This document shows positions 50,531-62,930 of a stretch of 64,000 nt of DNA, one piece after another. Under the pieces are notes generated by a model that saw only the letters and a list, made by a program, of their open reading frames with translations, did no database searches and was not told the DNA's origin. Position numbers and translations under genes: made by a program. Source of the stretch: Anas platyrhynchos (taxonomy: Eukaryota > Chordata > Aves > Anseriformes > Anatidae). The stretch spans positions 33,823,001 through 33,887,000 of the forward strand of contig NC_092591.1 of assembly GCF_047663525.1 (NCBI RefSeq). The letters run 5' to 3'. Numbering within the stretch: the first letter of the stretch is position 1; every line of letters starts with the position of its first letter.

Positions 50531-53500
50531 GGCTTTGAAAGTTTATTACAGGGAGGGAGAGGGAAGAGAAGTTCTGTGGTGGTGCTGTTTGTGGCATGTA
50601 GCGCTGTACCTGAGCACATGACAAATGTACGCTCTGAGGCAGAATTTTTGGTAACACAAGCACTGGTTTCTCTTGGTTCAAGTAATCAGCTCAGAAGAGA
50701 TGAGTCTTTTGGTTTAGCCTTCAGCAGTGTGCAGGACATGCTGGTGGTTGTAAAGAAGGATTTTGACTTAACCAAATGCAGGAAAGTTAATGAAGGGACT
50801 TTTCACCAAAATGCAGGTGAAAAGCAGGAAGCCTGCTTATGGAGTTAATGGGGTTAACATATGGTCACGGCATAAAAGAAAAAAAATCTCAAAGATTGTC
50901 TCCATAAAATTACCCTCCATGTTCCCTCCCTAACCCCAAATATAGATTAATCTTTTGTATCTGTTTCCTTTAGAGATGTTGTACAACACAGCTGTCCTCA
51001 TGGGAGCGAGCCCGAAGATCTGTCCCCAAGTGAAGTGTCAGAGGAGATCTTTTAGAAGAAATAGATGAAATGCCTGCTACAAATCAGCACCTATCGCTGC
51101 TATTGCTCAACTTCCATATTCTGTTAAATGGGAGATGACACGCTGATACATGCTTTTTGACTAAATAAATATATATATATATTTAACATCTACAAATGAG
51201 CAAGTTTGACTTACAGACCTGAGAAAATACTAAATACAATGAAGCAAGCAAGTAAGGGTATGTGATAGACCGGGGAAAAGGTGATGCAGAATTTTTATAT
51301 TTATTTTTAAAGATGAACAGATCTCATGGGAAAATTAATTTAAAAAAATGTTATATATGCACTTTATATATACACTATTTAAATAGTGTGTATATATACT
51401 GTATATATTTATATAGTGTGTATGTATATATATATATACTGGTTATATATTTATGTATATACATATATCCTCACCGAGATCTTTCTGTGGCTCTTTATTT
51501 TAGGAGGGGGTAGGGCTGTTTTTTGGAACAGAAAGGGAAGTAAGTGTAAGGTTTAACCCATCATGTTTGCAATGGAAAGAACTTACCAAGAGAGTCCCGT
51601 GATGATGGGTGCTGGGTTCCTTTGCATTGCAGTGTATCGAGGGCTCCTCAACTGTGTCACCCTGCTGGGGCCAGCTCCAGGGAGGAGGAGGAGGGAGATG
51701 TTCCTGTCAGGCTTTTCTAGGTGTTTTTTGACTTCCATGGCGGTGGGGCTGAGGGTGTAGCACTGCAGGGCTCCTGCCTTTCCACTGGCCTCGGGCCCAT
51801 GTAGTTCCCCCATCCAACACGGAGGGGTGCCCCTTGCAAGCAGTGCAGCTCGCTGTGCCTTGTGGGCTGAAGCAAGGCAATTAAAGAGCAGCTAAAAAAA
51901 GATGCAACACAAACACGAGCTGTGCACCATATTTAGTGGTTTTCCGTTTCGATTAACTCCTTAGGCAGCAGCTGTATGAAGAAACTTGCCTCGCTCATCT
52001 GCTTTTCTTGAGCAACTCCTCTGGCAAAATCCTTGCTGGTTGCAAACTGCAGCACATGCACCCCAGTGTGTAGCTCTTCGTGGGCACAAAGTTTTGGGGC
52101 AAGGTCGGGGTGGCGTGGGTCTGCCAGGCTTGCGTTAGCAGCTGGCTCCAGTCAGTTGAGGCTCCTGAGCGCTGCAAAGGTATAAATAACTTCACAGCCC
52201 TGAGGTGCTGAAGGACCTTGAAATATCTTGTGTGGTGGTGAAGGTGCTCAGGAGAAGCAGGCAGGAATGGGGAGTGGAATCTGGGGTTCTGTTGTGTGTG
52301 GCTGTTGCTGGAAGAAATGTTTAAAAAAAAAATCCACACAAAAAAAAACACCTGTTTAATAAAGAAGGGCCAGAGTTTGCCTTTAAATTGTTCCAGATCC
52401 AGTCTACAATGAAAGGTAGATGGGAGGATGAGATGGGTGATGAAAGCTCACTGGCTTCTGGAATAGCTCAGTGAGTTTTCAGCCCTTGGGGGACCCAGGC
52501 TTTTTGTGATGGCAGAAGGCCATCTCGAAAAGCTGATTGAGACTTGTTTAATTTGAAGCATTTGACTGCTGGGGTTATCAGGAGGCCCATCAGCAGGACC
52601 ATAACAGCTTGATGGGTGTTCTCAAGACAGCAGTGACCAGAGAAAGGGGAGGCTGTGTGGGAGGAGATCAGGGCAGTGTGGCTGCTGCAGCCCCCAGCCC
52701 CCCACTGGAGCTGCAGGAGCTCTTCCCAGCCCCAAAGATGGGTGCTCCTCCTGACTTGGGCCAACTCACTCAAAACCAGAAGCAAATTCCTCCACGTAGC
52801 CCAGCTTGTGAGGTGAGGGAGCCCTGCTCCCACATCCTGCCAGAGCTTCACCTGAGAGCTCTGCAGCCTGCTCCAGCCCCTGCCCTGTTGTGCCTGCCCT
52901 GGACCTTGCTTTTGGGCTCACCTTCGCAGCCGTGGATCTCCTTGTGGCAGGGATGGTTCTAGGGATCGTGGCGTTCCTCAACAAATTGCTTTCATCCTGA
53001 AGGAGAAATCAAAGGATGGTGACCGGCCGTCTGGTAAACAGCAGCTAAAGACAAGTCCTCCCACAGGAAGAAGCCGCTCGTTGCTTGGCACAGACAGAGC
53101 TGTGCAGTGCCCAGCCAGGTGAGCCCGTGGCCCTCTCCACACGGGGGCACAGCTCTCCATCCATCAGGAAGCTTCAGCAGGCCCTGCCCCAGCCTTGAGG
53201 CACTGGCAGTGCCGAGCTTTGAAAACGCGTTGGATAGCACGAGGTGGATAGCATGACAGATAGGCTTCTCCTGCTCGTTATCTTGACACTTCTCTTTTTT
53301 TTAATGATGTAGATCTGATGGGCTCTTGTTACAACTTGTGTTCAGGTGACGGGCTGCAAAAGCGTGAGGGGAAAAAGGAGGTGCCTGCGAATCTTTTGCA
53401 AGGAGTGATGATTAACGCCTATTCTTCTGCTGGCAATTTCACTTCTAGGTTACAGCGAGCCTTTGGTTTTAACAAATGAGACAAGCAGACTTTCAGCTCA

Positions 53501-56490
53501 GGACTGCTTTGCGGAGCTTTAAAATTGCTTCCTCAGCTTTTGGATGTCCATGGCAATAAAAAGAAACAACACAAAACCGCAAAAACTCTTCCTGCAGAAT
53601 CGCACCCCACAAAAGTTTTGCGGCTCTGACGTACGGGGCACTGAGCAGAACCGGGAGGCTCAGTCTCCAGGAAGAAATTCCAATAAAGGGCTCCCATCGG
53701 GTGAGCTGAACTGGTGGCAGCCTCAGTGGGAATTGTTTACTACCGTGCTCCAGCGCAGACAAGGCCTCATTGTCTGGCTTTGACAGGGAAAATGTCCAGT
53801 TTCGCAAACTTTGCTGAGCAAGGGAGAAAATAATTATATTGCAGATCGGCTTACAAGGGGCACATTCATGTTTGGAAGAAAACTTGATTTTCATAGGGCG
53901 AGAAAGAGAGGCACGGCCGCCAAAGGGAAAAGCCAGCGCATCGCTGACCTACGAAGATGGCCTCGAGCCAGGAGCTGTTCCTGGCCAAGGAGGGTCCCGG
54001 GGGTCCTGGTCCTGGCCCTGGCCGGGTGGCAGGAACCAGCCACACCATGGGCAGCAGGAGCAGCACAGCCCAACCCGAGAGGTGCTGGTGCAGCCACCAG
54101 GCCCCGAAGCATTGGGGACTTTTTGCCTCATGTGTTTTTACTTAGGAGGATGACAGGGCGAGTATTTAAGGAAGAGGTTTTACAACATGGGGCTGGCTGC
54201 AATGAGCCGTGTGCCGTTGGTGTTGGCTGTGGAGTGGCCGCCTTCCCCCGAGCTGGGAGAATCAGCTGGAGCCATTTTGGCTGACTACCCAAGGGGGAGG
54301 ATGCAATTATCCTCTTTTCGCAAGATTGCATGTAATTTTCTTTCTTCTATCTTAAAAAAAAAAAAAAAAAGGAAACAGGCAGAAATGAACATTATAACAA
54401 GATGATAACCCATTAATTTTTTCTTCAGGTTGAAAGCGAAGCTCAAATGAGTCTGGTTTTATTAATCTTGCTCTGTGAATATTTCTCTCAAGACTGCGTG
54501 CACTCTCCTCCTTGCAGGAAGCTGCAACATCCAGCATAAACCCAGTTTGTTGCCATGGCAGTTTCCTTAGCTGCCTTATCTGTACGCCCAACTGCAGGCA
54601 CCCAGAGGTTCCCACAGGAAAATTCAGGTGGGACAGGACCTCTGGAGATGTGCAGGCCACCAGCTGAGGGCTGGGCAGCCGTGAGACCATGCCGTGTTGC
54701 TTAGGGCTTTCTCCATCCGGGGTGTGAAGACCCCGAGGTTTAGGGGCACAACCACATGCATACAAACCAGTAAAGCCTGTGCTTGACTTCTCTTCAGATG
54801 GATTCTTGGTCCTTCCTATTTGTGGTCACCTCTACAAAGTGCACTGCCCAAAGGAAGAGGGAGAGCATGCATGCGTGTGTCCTTGTTCTGAAGGGCACCC
54901 CCTTGCCAACTCTCTCTTGACAGGATTGTTTCAGGAGTTTTGTGTTTCACCCTTCAGCTTGTCTCATATTTAGTATGCCGTGTCCCGAGGGCAACTGCTG
55001 TCCAAGGTTTGTCATGTTTAACTGAATTATTGTTGCCATGGGTAGTGGAAAGGTCAAATTTCATTCTGCATGGTGAATTCTGCCAGCCAAGGTACATTAC
55101 AGAGGAAGGGGGAAACCAGGCTCCCGAAGTCTGTCAAGGAGTCAGAGGGTGAATTGAGCAGGATTTTAAGAGGAGTTTACGGTAATTTGTTGCCCTGCTT
55201 CCCAAGGAAATGCAACTGGAATTGGATCCACTTTTAGGCTTATTGGAAAGCCCAGATTCACAGCCAAGTTTAACGGCTCTTTTTGTGTCTGCCTCCGTGC
55301 CTGCTCACTGCTTTCTGGCCACAGCCTCCTCTGGAACAGTTGTGCTTTACCTCAGATGCCTACCAAGGTCTTCACAGTGAGGATTTCAGGGAGCCCAGCA
55401 CGGGTGAAGGGGTTGGCACAAGCCACTGACTTCTAGGTCGGGCTGGGCTGGCACGAGGTCTGGAAAAACTCAAGGAGATGCAGTGTCATTTGTTTGGATA
55501 CCAAATGCACTGGGGTTGTGCTCTTTTTGTGGTGCCAAAGCCCGCCTGGGAGGAACGCCTAAAGTGAAGAAGTGTCTGTGTCCCACTGCATCTGCTGGCA
55601 GAGCAGCAGCTCAGCTGGACCCGACAGCCCGTTTGTGAAAAATTAAAAAAAAAAAAAAAAGCATCTAACAGGGAGGACGTGGGCATGTCGTGAGAGGAAA
55701 TTCAGAACATCACTGCTGTGCTAAGTGTGGCTGTAGGAGACATAATGAGCAGCTGTGGAAAACTGATACAAGCAGGTGGGTTTTGCAGCTTGCAATATAA
55801 CGCTTTGATATTGCTTACCGTCAGATGGATTTTTTTGTTTTTGCTTGCTTGCTTACAGTTCTGCTGTAGTTCCATAATTTCACTAATCACAGGTAACAGT
55901 AAAAAGCATCTGTGGAGGCCAGGCAGCTGTACAGCACATTCAGTCTCAAAGATCCATAGCACTTGCCTTCTTCTCAAGGCAAATGCCAGTGCTGGCTGAG
56001 TTTTGGTCTGCTCTGACAGCTTGCTGAGCATCACCAAGAGCAAAACTATCTCCAGCCAGGGCACCATCCTTGCAGAAGATATTTGCGGTGCATTGTTCTC
56101 CTTAATGACTGCTCTCTGGAAATACAAAGCATGGGATGAAGGATAATGAAACAAACAGGCTTATTTAGGTCAATTACAAAAATGCGAGTTAATTGTGAAC
56201 AAAGTAGTAAAGCAGGGGCAGACGATGGCACCAGTGACCTACATACCGCTGGCGGCAGGCAGAGGGGGTGTGCAGCTCAGCACGGGAGGGGTTTGCACGT
56301 TCTCTCCTTCCAGGTCCCAGCGGGCACGCTGTGGAGCTGCGCAGAACTGGTCTCCGAACACAGGAACATCCAGGGAGGTGATGGCCAAGCCATGCAGGGG
56401 CCTCCTTCTCACATGGCGTCCAACCCTTGGGAAGCTGCAGGACCTATACCCCTTGAGCCTCAGGGCAGACCTGTAAAAGAACAGCACCCT
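50531..56490. other. Intergenic region between MGA and MAPKBP1, part 1
   Basis: I see no exon with family resemblance. It holds an AT-rich TA-repeat zone (51160-51480), a GC-rich stretch at 52.4-54.3 kb, and A-runs near 54355-54370 and 55640-55656. Open frames in the GC-rich part are on both strands and look random. Confidence 0.7.
51340..51470. repeat. AT/TA-rich repeat zone with palindrome
   Basis: Imperfect TA and TATATAC/GTGTATA repeats. Within it, 51365-51396 is an inverted repeat with a perfect 18-bp centre (CACTATTTAAATAGTG plus one pair on each side) and one mismatch overall. Confidence 0.85.
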
Positions 56491-56604
56491 ATTTTATTTT
56501 ATTTTATTTTATTTTATTTTATTTTATTTTATTTTATTTTATTTTATTTTATTTTATTTTATTTTATTTTATTTTATTTTATTTTATTTTATTTTATTTT
56601 ATTA
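56491..56604. repeat. (ATTTT)n pentanucleotide microsatellite
   Basis: About 114 bp, nearly 23 uninterrupted ATTTT units, ending in a broken unit (ATTATTTCCC). It lies about 6.9 kb upstream of the MAPKBP1 start codon. Confidence 0.97.
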
Positions 56605-59600
56605 TTTCCCCTCCTGCGGAACAACCCTGGAGTGAAAATGGCATTGTTTGTACACTCTGCTTGTCCTACCAGGGGGAGGACAAGCGAAGGAAGATTGTGT
56701 TCTGATCTGTGTTTGGACATGCTCAGGAAAACCTATCCCACGATCCCATTCTGTGCCTGTAGCTGCCAGGAGCTCTCTCTTACCTCACCTGACTCAACAC
56801 AACCTAACCAGACCCAACCTTCCTCCAGGAAACAGGCCCTTAGAGCAGAAAGGCAGCTCAGGGAGCCCTTGTGAGTGCTTTCAAGGTGCTTGTGAGGCGT
56901 GGTTGTTCTGGGCTAATTCCCACAAACACCCTGATCCCCATTGCCAACAGGATGAAGTGTGTAGGTGTCAGCAGCTCTGCTGCGAAATATTTCGGGTCCC
57001 AAACTGGGAAGGGTACAAGGTGACTGCCCTAAGGGAAGCCGTTATCGCTTCTCAAGGAGTTCAATCGTAAGTTCATCCTGTGCTTCACATTTCCAGGGAG
57101 CAGTAGTTAAGGAGAACAATGGAACAAATATAACTCCTACAAAAGGGAACAAAGACTTGGCATCCACCAGCTCAGTCAAATGCTTTCCTATAATGTGGTT
57201 TTCAGCTCTGGGTGCCCCTTGCCTGTATCCAACATCCCATCTCTGTGTGCCTTCCAACTCCAGGCACCTGGCTGGGCAAGGAGAGAGACCCCTCTTTTTT
57301 CTGTACCTGGCTGTTTTTTTCTCTGCCCAACCCTAAGATCCTAGCTGATCCCTCGGTAAAACAGAGGTCAGGCAAGACTGAAGCACATGTTCCCAGCCAG
57401 CAGCTGCGGCACTGCATTCTGCACAGCAGTGATGCTCTCACGAGGATGGCTCAGAGCACGTGCTGCTGAGGTCCTGAGCCCATTCCTCCAGCCTCTAGTC
57501 ACCTGGCCCAGGCTGTTTTCTATCACATTTATTACTTCACGGCAAGCTCCAGAGCTTGCTATGCACCGGATGCATGCGTGCCTCGGGCACCAGGTGAGTC
57601 AGCAAAGGGCAGATGCATGGCCCTGGCTCAAGGGCTGAGCAGACACATGTACATGTATGTGCTTCGCTAATTATGTTAAGAGCATTTTTAAATGAGGACA
57701 TGGGCATAATTGATCCTTTGAAATACAGGAGTGAGACATAAGTGGACTTGTTCACCTGAGTTAAAAATTAAATGGATTCATACTATTTTCCTTCAATTTA
57801 GATCTCATTTCTCTAATTTGGAAAAAAAAAAAAAGGCTTAGCTGTACTTGGTATTTCCAAATACATCTGTGCACCTTTAATTTCACTACAGTACTTACCC
57901 ACCCTTGGTGTTACAAGCCTTTTCTAAGTAACGTCTCCCTATCTTCGCTTGGGCTTTCCATACAACACATTTTGTTCTTACTCCTCTAGCTTCCCTGGAT
58001 CCTGTGTAGCTGCTGGTTGGAAACTAAACATTTCAAGTCAGGCACCAGAACCCCAATTAAAAGACCCAAGATTGAGTTGGAAATAACTTTCAGAAACTCA
58101 TTTTGCTTGTTCCTTTTAGCTGTGACAATAAAGGAGAGGAAGGGACAAAGACCACTGGAGGAGAACAAGTCAACAAAAGCAACTAACTCTGGTTGGGGTT
58201 CACCACCTGGCACGCCATACATTTTGTTTAGAAGACTTTTGTATTTCCTGTGAAGGATCTTGTGTGCTTTGTCCGGGCAAACTCATTGCTGAGTAAGACG
58301 TTAGTAATGAAATGATTATGAAGCTTGCAGTCATTTTCCTAGCTGGAGGAAAATCCTATCTAAAACATCTTCTATATACAACACAGTAGCTGCTTTTCCT
58401 CTTTTGCCCCTTACCTTCCTATTTTCTTATGTATCTATTTCTATTCTGGAGTAGACCTAAGCTGTTTATCTTCCCTCCTCCACCCTCCCTCCCCACCTGA
58501 GTGCCTGCTGTTTGCTCTTCTAATAACTCACCAGGTGCAGAAAGAATTTATGACCCTGCAGAGTCAACATCATGTGAGGCTAAGATGGTAGACAATAGCC
58601 TAACTGGAAACCAGCACCATGGTCCCGTGGAGGTGGAAGCGTCAACAGCTCTTACAGAAGCCTGAATGCTCTTCTTCCCAGGTTTTTCAAAATCTGTGGT
58701 ACAAAATATGTGCTCTGTTCTTCACTTGGCCTTTGCTAAACCAGACGGAAAGCTGCTCAGGATAGAGGCAGTGATGGTGTGGAGCAAAATCTGTCCACAC
58801 AATTTTAGCAGACACACGTGAGCAAACTCAGCCTCTGCTCTGTGCTGTTTGGGAGCCCTTCATTTGCATTGGTGTGATGCCAATCCTTGACTAAGACACC
58901 TGGTCTCCAAACAGGCTTCAGTTCCTCATGCCACCTGCCACGACTTCCAATTTGGAGCTCCTTCTAGTAACAGGATTGTCTGCTGGAATCTAAAAAATAA
59001 GAAATGCTGTCTCAGGTCTCTTTCTCTGAGAAAGAAATCTGTTTAAAATAAGGCAAAAGCAAGCTGATCAGGCAACCACGCTGGGTCACAGCTGCAGTGT
59101 GGTAGCGATGCAGCAGGGGCTTGGAGGCACGTGGCACCTTGCTGCCCCTGTTACGCAGAGCTCACGCAGTGCTCAGCGAAGACAGCGGTGGGACCACGAG
59201 TGTCTTCATCACATCAGCAGGGTCAGCTGCAGAGTCACCTCACGTTCCCTGCCTGACTGCTGGTGGTGGGAAGAGCTCGGGGAACAAGTTCAAAGAAAGG
59301 TTTTAACATTAAGAGGGCTCACGGAGCACTTCTGCTCTGTTGCTTCGCATTTGCTTTTACATGCCTTTTTATCAAGGCATTTTTGAGAAGGAAAACCGTT
59401 CTGATTAAAGTCACTTAGAAAATGTTCCTTTTGCTTTGAGTCCTACAGAAGGCTTACGGGATTATTTGCAAGATGTTATTTCTTAGAAAACACAGAGGAT
59501 TTCTGCAACAGAGGAAAGCGTTTCCAGATAGCTAATTACCTAGTGCTTAAAAATAGGGCATTTCATTTACGAGGCATCTGGTCTCTCTCATTATTTATGG

Positions 59601-61627
59601 CACACCTCAGAAGACTATGTTAAGAGCATCATTGAAGAGTAAATGCCAAAGGCAAATTATATAATTTATTCATGGTAGATTGGCTCTTCTGGAAGGGAAG
59701 AACTCATGACCTTAGAGTGAAGCTTAAAATCCTGCCGCCTCCTCTTATCATCAACTGATCTCAGTCAAGGTGCTGACCTTGGGAGTGGGTGCTACAGAAA
59801 GTAGAAGTTTTTTCTTTCCATTTTGAGTTATTTGGTATTTCCTGGAGGATAAGGTGACAGGGAGAACCGAAGCCAAGCAGGTTAGCATCATCTACTCCAT
59901 TTTCACCCAAGCTAACACTTTGATAGTTGTAGAGTTAATACATTTTGCACTAATTTTTCATAAATGTGATGTTAGAATTGGAAATTCAGGCCCTTCTAAT
60001 GTTGAAGTAAGTACGAAATAGGACTTACATTAAAATGCTTAGAGGAAGCTGGTGATTCCTGCTTGTTTTCCATTTGTAATAATAGATTTTAAAAATGTTT
60101 ATATTAATAAAACTGTAGAAAAAGTTTCTTTAAAATCATTGGTAAGACCTTTCTCTTTAAAATGAACTGGAGGAACTGTGACATGTCATTCCATTTTACC
60201 TAATAATTACAAAGGGGGTAAGTTTTACTCAGAAAATCAGAAGCATCAGTTGCCTGTCCCAGTTCCTTTTCAGTGAATTTCAAAGTCCAGTGATGTTTCA
60301 GACATAGTCTGTCTCCTCAGTCGCTTCACAGACACAAAGAATTGTAATCACAAATCACATTATGCTGCGCTCAGCTTTCAAGAGAACAACGCTAGCTGCA
60401 TTAAAACAGCGTCTCCCAAGCAGACATCTCAGCTGTCCCTTGTTTTCAAAGACATCCCTCAGTTCATTCCCAAATGTATGCATGTTTCTCACAAATGTGA
60501 TGACTCTGATGTTTTACTGTTGAACAGCAGAAATTTAAGATCTATCAACTGCTTTCTCCCCCCTGTGCAGTATCAGGTCCCTGTGGTGTACAGGATGGTG
60601 CACGTTTTTAACTGCATCCAGCACGGGTGGTTCCACTCTGTAGAACTGATCCCAGTCTGGATAAAACTAAGCACCCATGTAATCTTTATAGAAGAGGGAT
60701 TTTACTTTTTTTTTTTTTTTTTTTTTTTTTCTTTCCACCAGTTCTGTTTTCCTTCATGAATCCCTACTCACCCTTTGCAACAGGGCACTGCTTTCCAGCA
60801 AAGTGGCAATAGGTAGGAATGGACAACACCCACATTTTCTGAAAGAATACTCTTACGTGCCTCTTCTTGGGCTGCAGACCATGTTTGGGCGTGGAAGCTA
60901 AGTTACTTTTGTTCCTATCTCCCACAGACTTCAATTACTTTTATTTAAAAAAATAATTGCGACACTGCTGACTTGCAATTTAATTGTAAATTTAAAAAAA
61001 TTGTGGTATATTTCTGAAACCTGGAACCACGCTGCTTTTTGACTCATATGTGTGGATTTCTTTAGGGCACCTATGTATGGAGACTAAAGACTAATGAAGG
61101 TTAGAAACCGACATTTTAAACACACTTCTTGCAGGTTACTGTGGCATGACTAGAGCTCATAGAGATTGGAAAGATGTCCTGTGTTATGCCTCTGGGTGTT
61201 TCCTTCAATATACGCAGGTTTCTGACCAGCCAAGCCTTAAGATCGTAATCCTGGCTGTTCGAAATCCCTCTTTGAACGGAAAACAACCTTTTCCTGAAAA
61301 ACAGGCAGTGTGGGGTCACATAGTCACAACCTGTGACGCTGGCAGTGTCAGGGCCGCTGTGGTCACCTCAAAGGGCAAGACCACGGCCTGTGTGGGTTGA
61401 CTGCCATGGTAAAGCTGTGCCTGAACTTTCAGAACACAGAAGATTTTAATGGGAGAAGATTTTCATGGGCTATGTTTTTGGAATGGTCACCCCCAGTTGC
61501 AGCGAGTACTCTGGGTTTGAGTCAGTTGTGGAAGACAGGATGGTCATCACTGAGGGGAAATTGGGGAGCAATTGGGGAGTAAGCAGCAAGGAGCCCACAG
61601 GGCGCTCTGAGGATGGACTGAGAAGGG
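56605..61627. other. Intergenic region between MGA and MAPKBP1, part 2
   Basis: Unique sequence with short A/T runs (A14 near 57820, T25 at 60706-60730). I see no coding exon, RNA gene or recognisable repeat until the CR1 pieces at 61.6 kb. Confidence 0.7.
60706..60730. repeat. Poly-T tract (25 T)
   Basis: Uninterrupted T run upstream of MAPKBP1. Confidence 0.9.
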
Positions 61628-61750
61628 CAGCCGCCATCCCTGGAGGTGTTTGAGAGACTCGTGGACGTGGTGCATTAGTGAGGGACTTGGCTGTATAAGA
61701 TGGCGGTTGGACTGATATTGAGGGCCTTTTCCAACCCATGGCTGTGCTAA
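61628..61750 (+). mobile_element. CR1 LINE 3' fragment (older subfamily)
   Basis: CAGCCGCCATCCCTGGAGGT, a GTGGACGTGGTGCATTAGTG-type stretch, GATGGCGGTTGGACTGATAT and CCTTTTCCAACCCATGGCTG match the 3' end of a diverged CR1. The typical tail is lost. Confidence 0.75.
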
Positions 61751-61842
61751 ACAAGGGGGTGCCGGCAGGTTTTTTCATAGGTCGGACCCTCACAAATGCT
61801 GCTTTCCTTCCCCGCCTTCAGGCCAGCCTCTGAACTCCCCCA

Positions 61843-62229
61843 GAGTTCAGCCTGGAGAAAAGGAGGCTTAGGGGCGACCTTATTGCTCTCTACAGATACC
61901 TTAAAGGAGGCTGTAGGGAGGTGGGGGTTGGCCTGTTCTTCCACGTGCCTGGTGACAGGACGAGGGGGAATGGGCTAAAGTTGCTCCAGGGGAGTTTTAG
62001 GTTAGATGTTAGGAAGAACTTCTTCACCAAAAGGGTCGTTAGACATTGGAACGGGCTGCCCAGGGAAGTGGTGGAGTCACCATCCCTGGAAGTCTTTAAA
62101 AGACGTTTAGATGTAGAGCTTAGGGATATGGTTTAATGGGGACTGTTAGTGTTAGGTCAGAGGTTGGACTCGATGATCTTGAGGTCTCTTCCAACCTAGA
62201 AATTCTGTGATTCTGTGTGATTCTGTGAC
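61843..62229 (+). mobile_element. Young CR1 3' end next to the MAPKBP1 CpG island
   Basis: Begins within the GTTCAGCCTGGAGAAAAGGA region of ORF2 and keeps nearly the whole ORF2 C-terminus ([20 protein letters not shown], then [26 protein letters not shown]). It ends in GAAATTCTGTGATTCTGTGT and the tail at about 62228. It is the same subfamily as the copy at 40256-40450. The CpG-rich sequence begins within a few bases. Confidence 0.95.
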
Positions 62230-62930
62230 CCCTCGGACACCACCTGCCGACCCCCCCCTCACCCGCCTCGCCGCCTCACGGCGCCCGTGAGGGGGCGGCG
62301 CGAGCTCCCCGCGCCCGTTAACGGCCGCCCGCTAACGGCCGCCAGGGGCGCGCGCCCCCCAGCTCCACCGCCGCTGCCGCCGCCGCCGCTTGACCCGCGC
62401 GAGGCGCCGTAGCGCGGCCGGGCGGCGCTGGGCTCCCGGGGGCGGCCGCCCCCCGCTGCTGCCTGAGGCCCGGCGCCGCCGCCGCCGCTGAGGGAACGGC
62501 CCCCGCCCCTCCCCGCCCGGCCGCGGGGGCGGCCCCGCCAGGCGGCCCCTCCTCGGGGGAGGCCGCATGGGCAGGCGCTGCGGGGCGCCGCGCTCGCCGG
62601 CAGAGCGGCGGCTGGGCGGCAGGTAGGGGCGGTGAGGGGCCGGGAGCCGGGCCGGGGCGGCCCCTGAGGCACCCCCGTGCTGAGGGGCAAGGGCCGGCCG
62701 CAGCCCCGCGGTGGCGGTGGCGGGGGGCAGCCCCTGGCCGCGCTGTGGGGCTGAGGAACGTGCCCTGCCCGCCCCGCCGGGTGTCGCCCCTTCTGCCTGC
62801 GTGTCCTCCGGGGCCGTGGGAGTCGAAGGGCTCCCTCGTGCTGCTGCCGAGGCTGCGAGGAGCGGGTGCCGCGTTGTGCGCTTCCCGGCTGCGGGGTTGG
62901 AGGGACCCCGGTGATTCTTGCGGTTGTTGT
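62230..62930 (+). promoter_or_regulatory. MAPKBP1: CpG island, probable MAPKBP1 promoter and first exon
   Basis: About 700 bp of very GC-rich, CpG-dense sequence with CCG-trinucleotide runs (about 62368-62390 and 62471-62486) and GGGGCGG-type Sp1 boxes (for example near 62522 and 62654). There is no TATA box, as usual for such promoters. A donor-like GGCGGCAG|GTAGGG places a possible non-coding first exon end at 62622. The long open frames on the minus strand here reflect base composition. Confidence 0.8.
62312..62339 (+). repeat. Tandem 14-bp repeat with TAACGG cores
   Basis: CGCCCGTTAACGGC is directly followed by CGCCCGCTAACGGC, so two copies differ at one base. Each holds TAACGG, the core recognised by MYB-family factors. 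It lies inside the CpG island, upstream of the candidate exon end. Confidence 0.8.

Noticed and set aside
53839..54331. Overlapping frames on both strands in a GC-rich intergenic patch
   Set aside because: They overlap in several frames, have random composition and no splice-consistent structure.
56146..56874. 242-codon plus-strand frame
   Set aside because: It is kept open by the (ATTTT)n array, which lacks stops in that frame, and has no coding features elsewhere.
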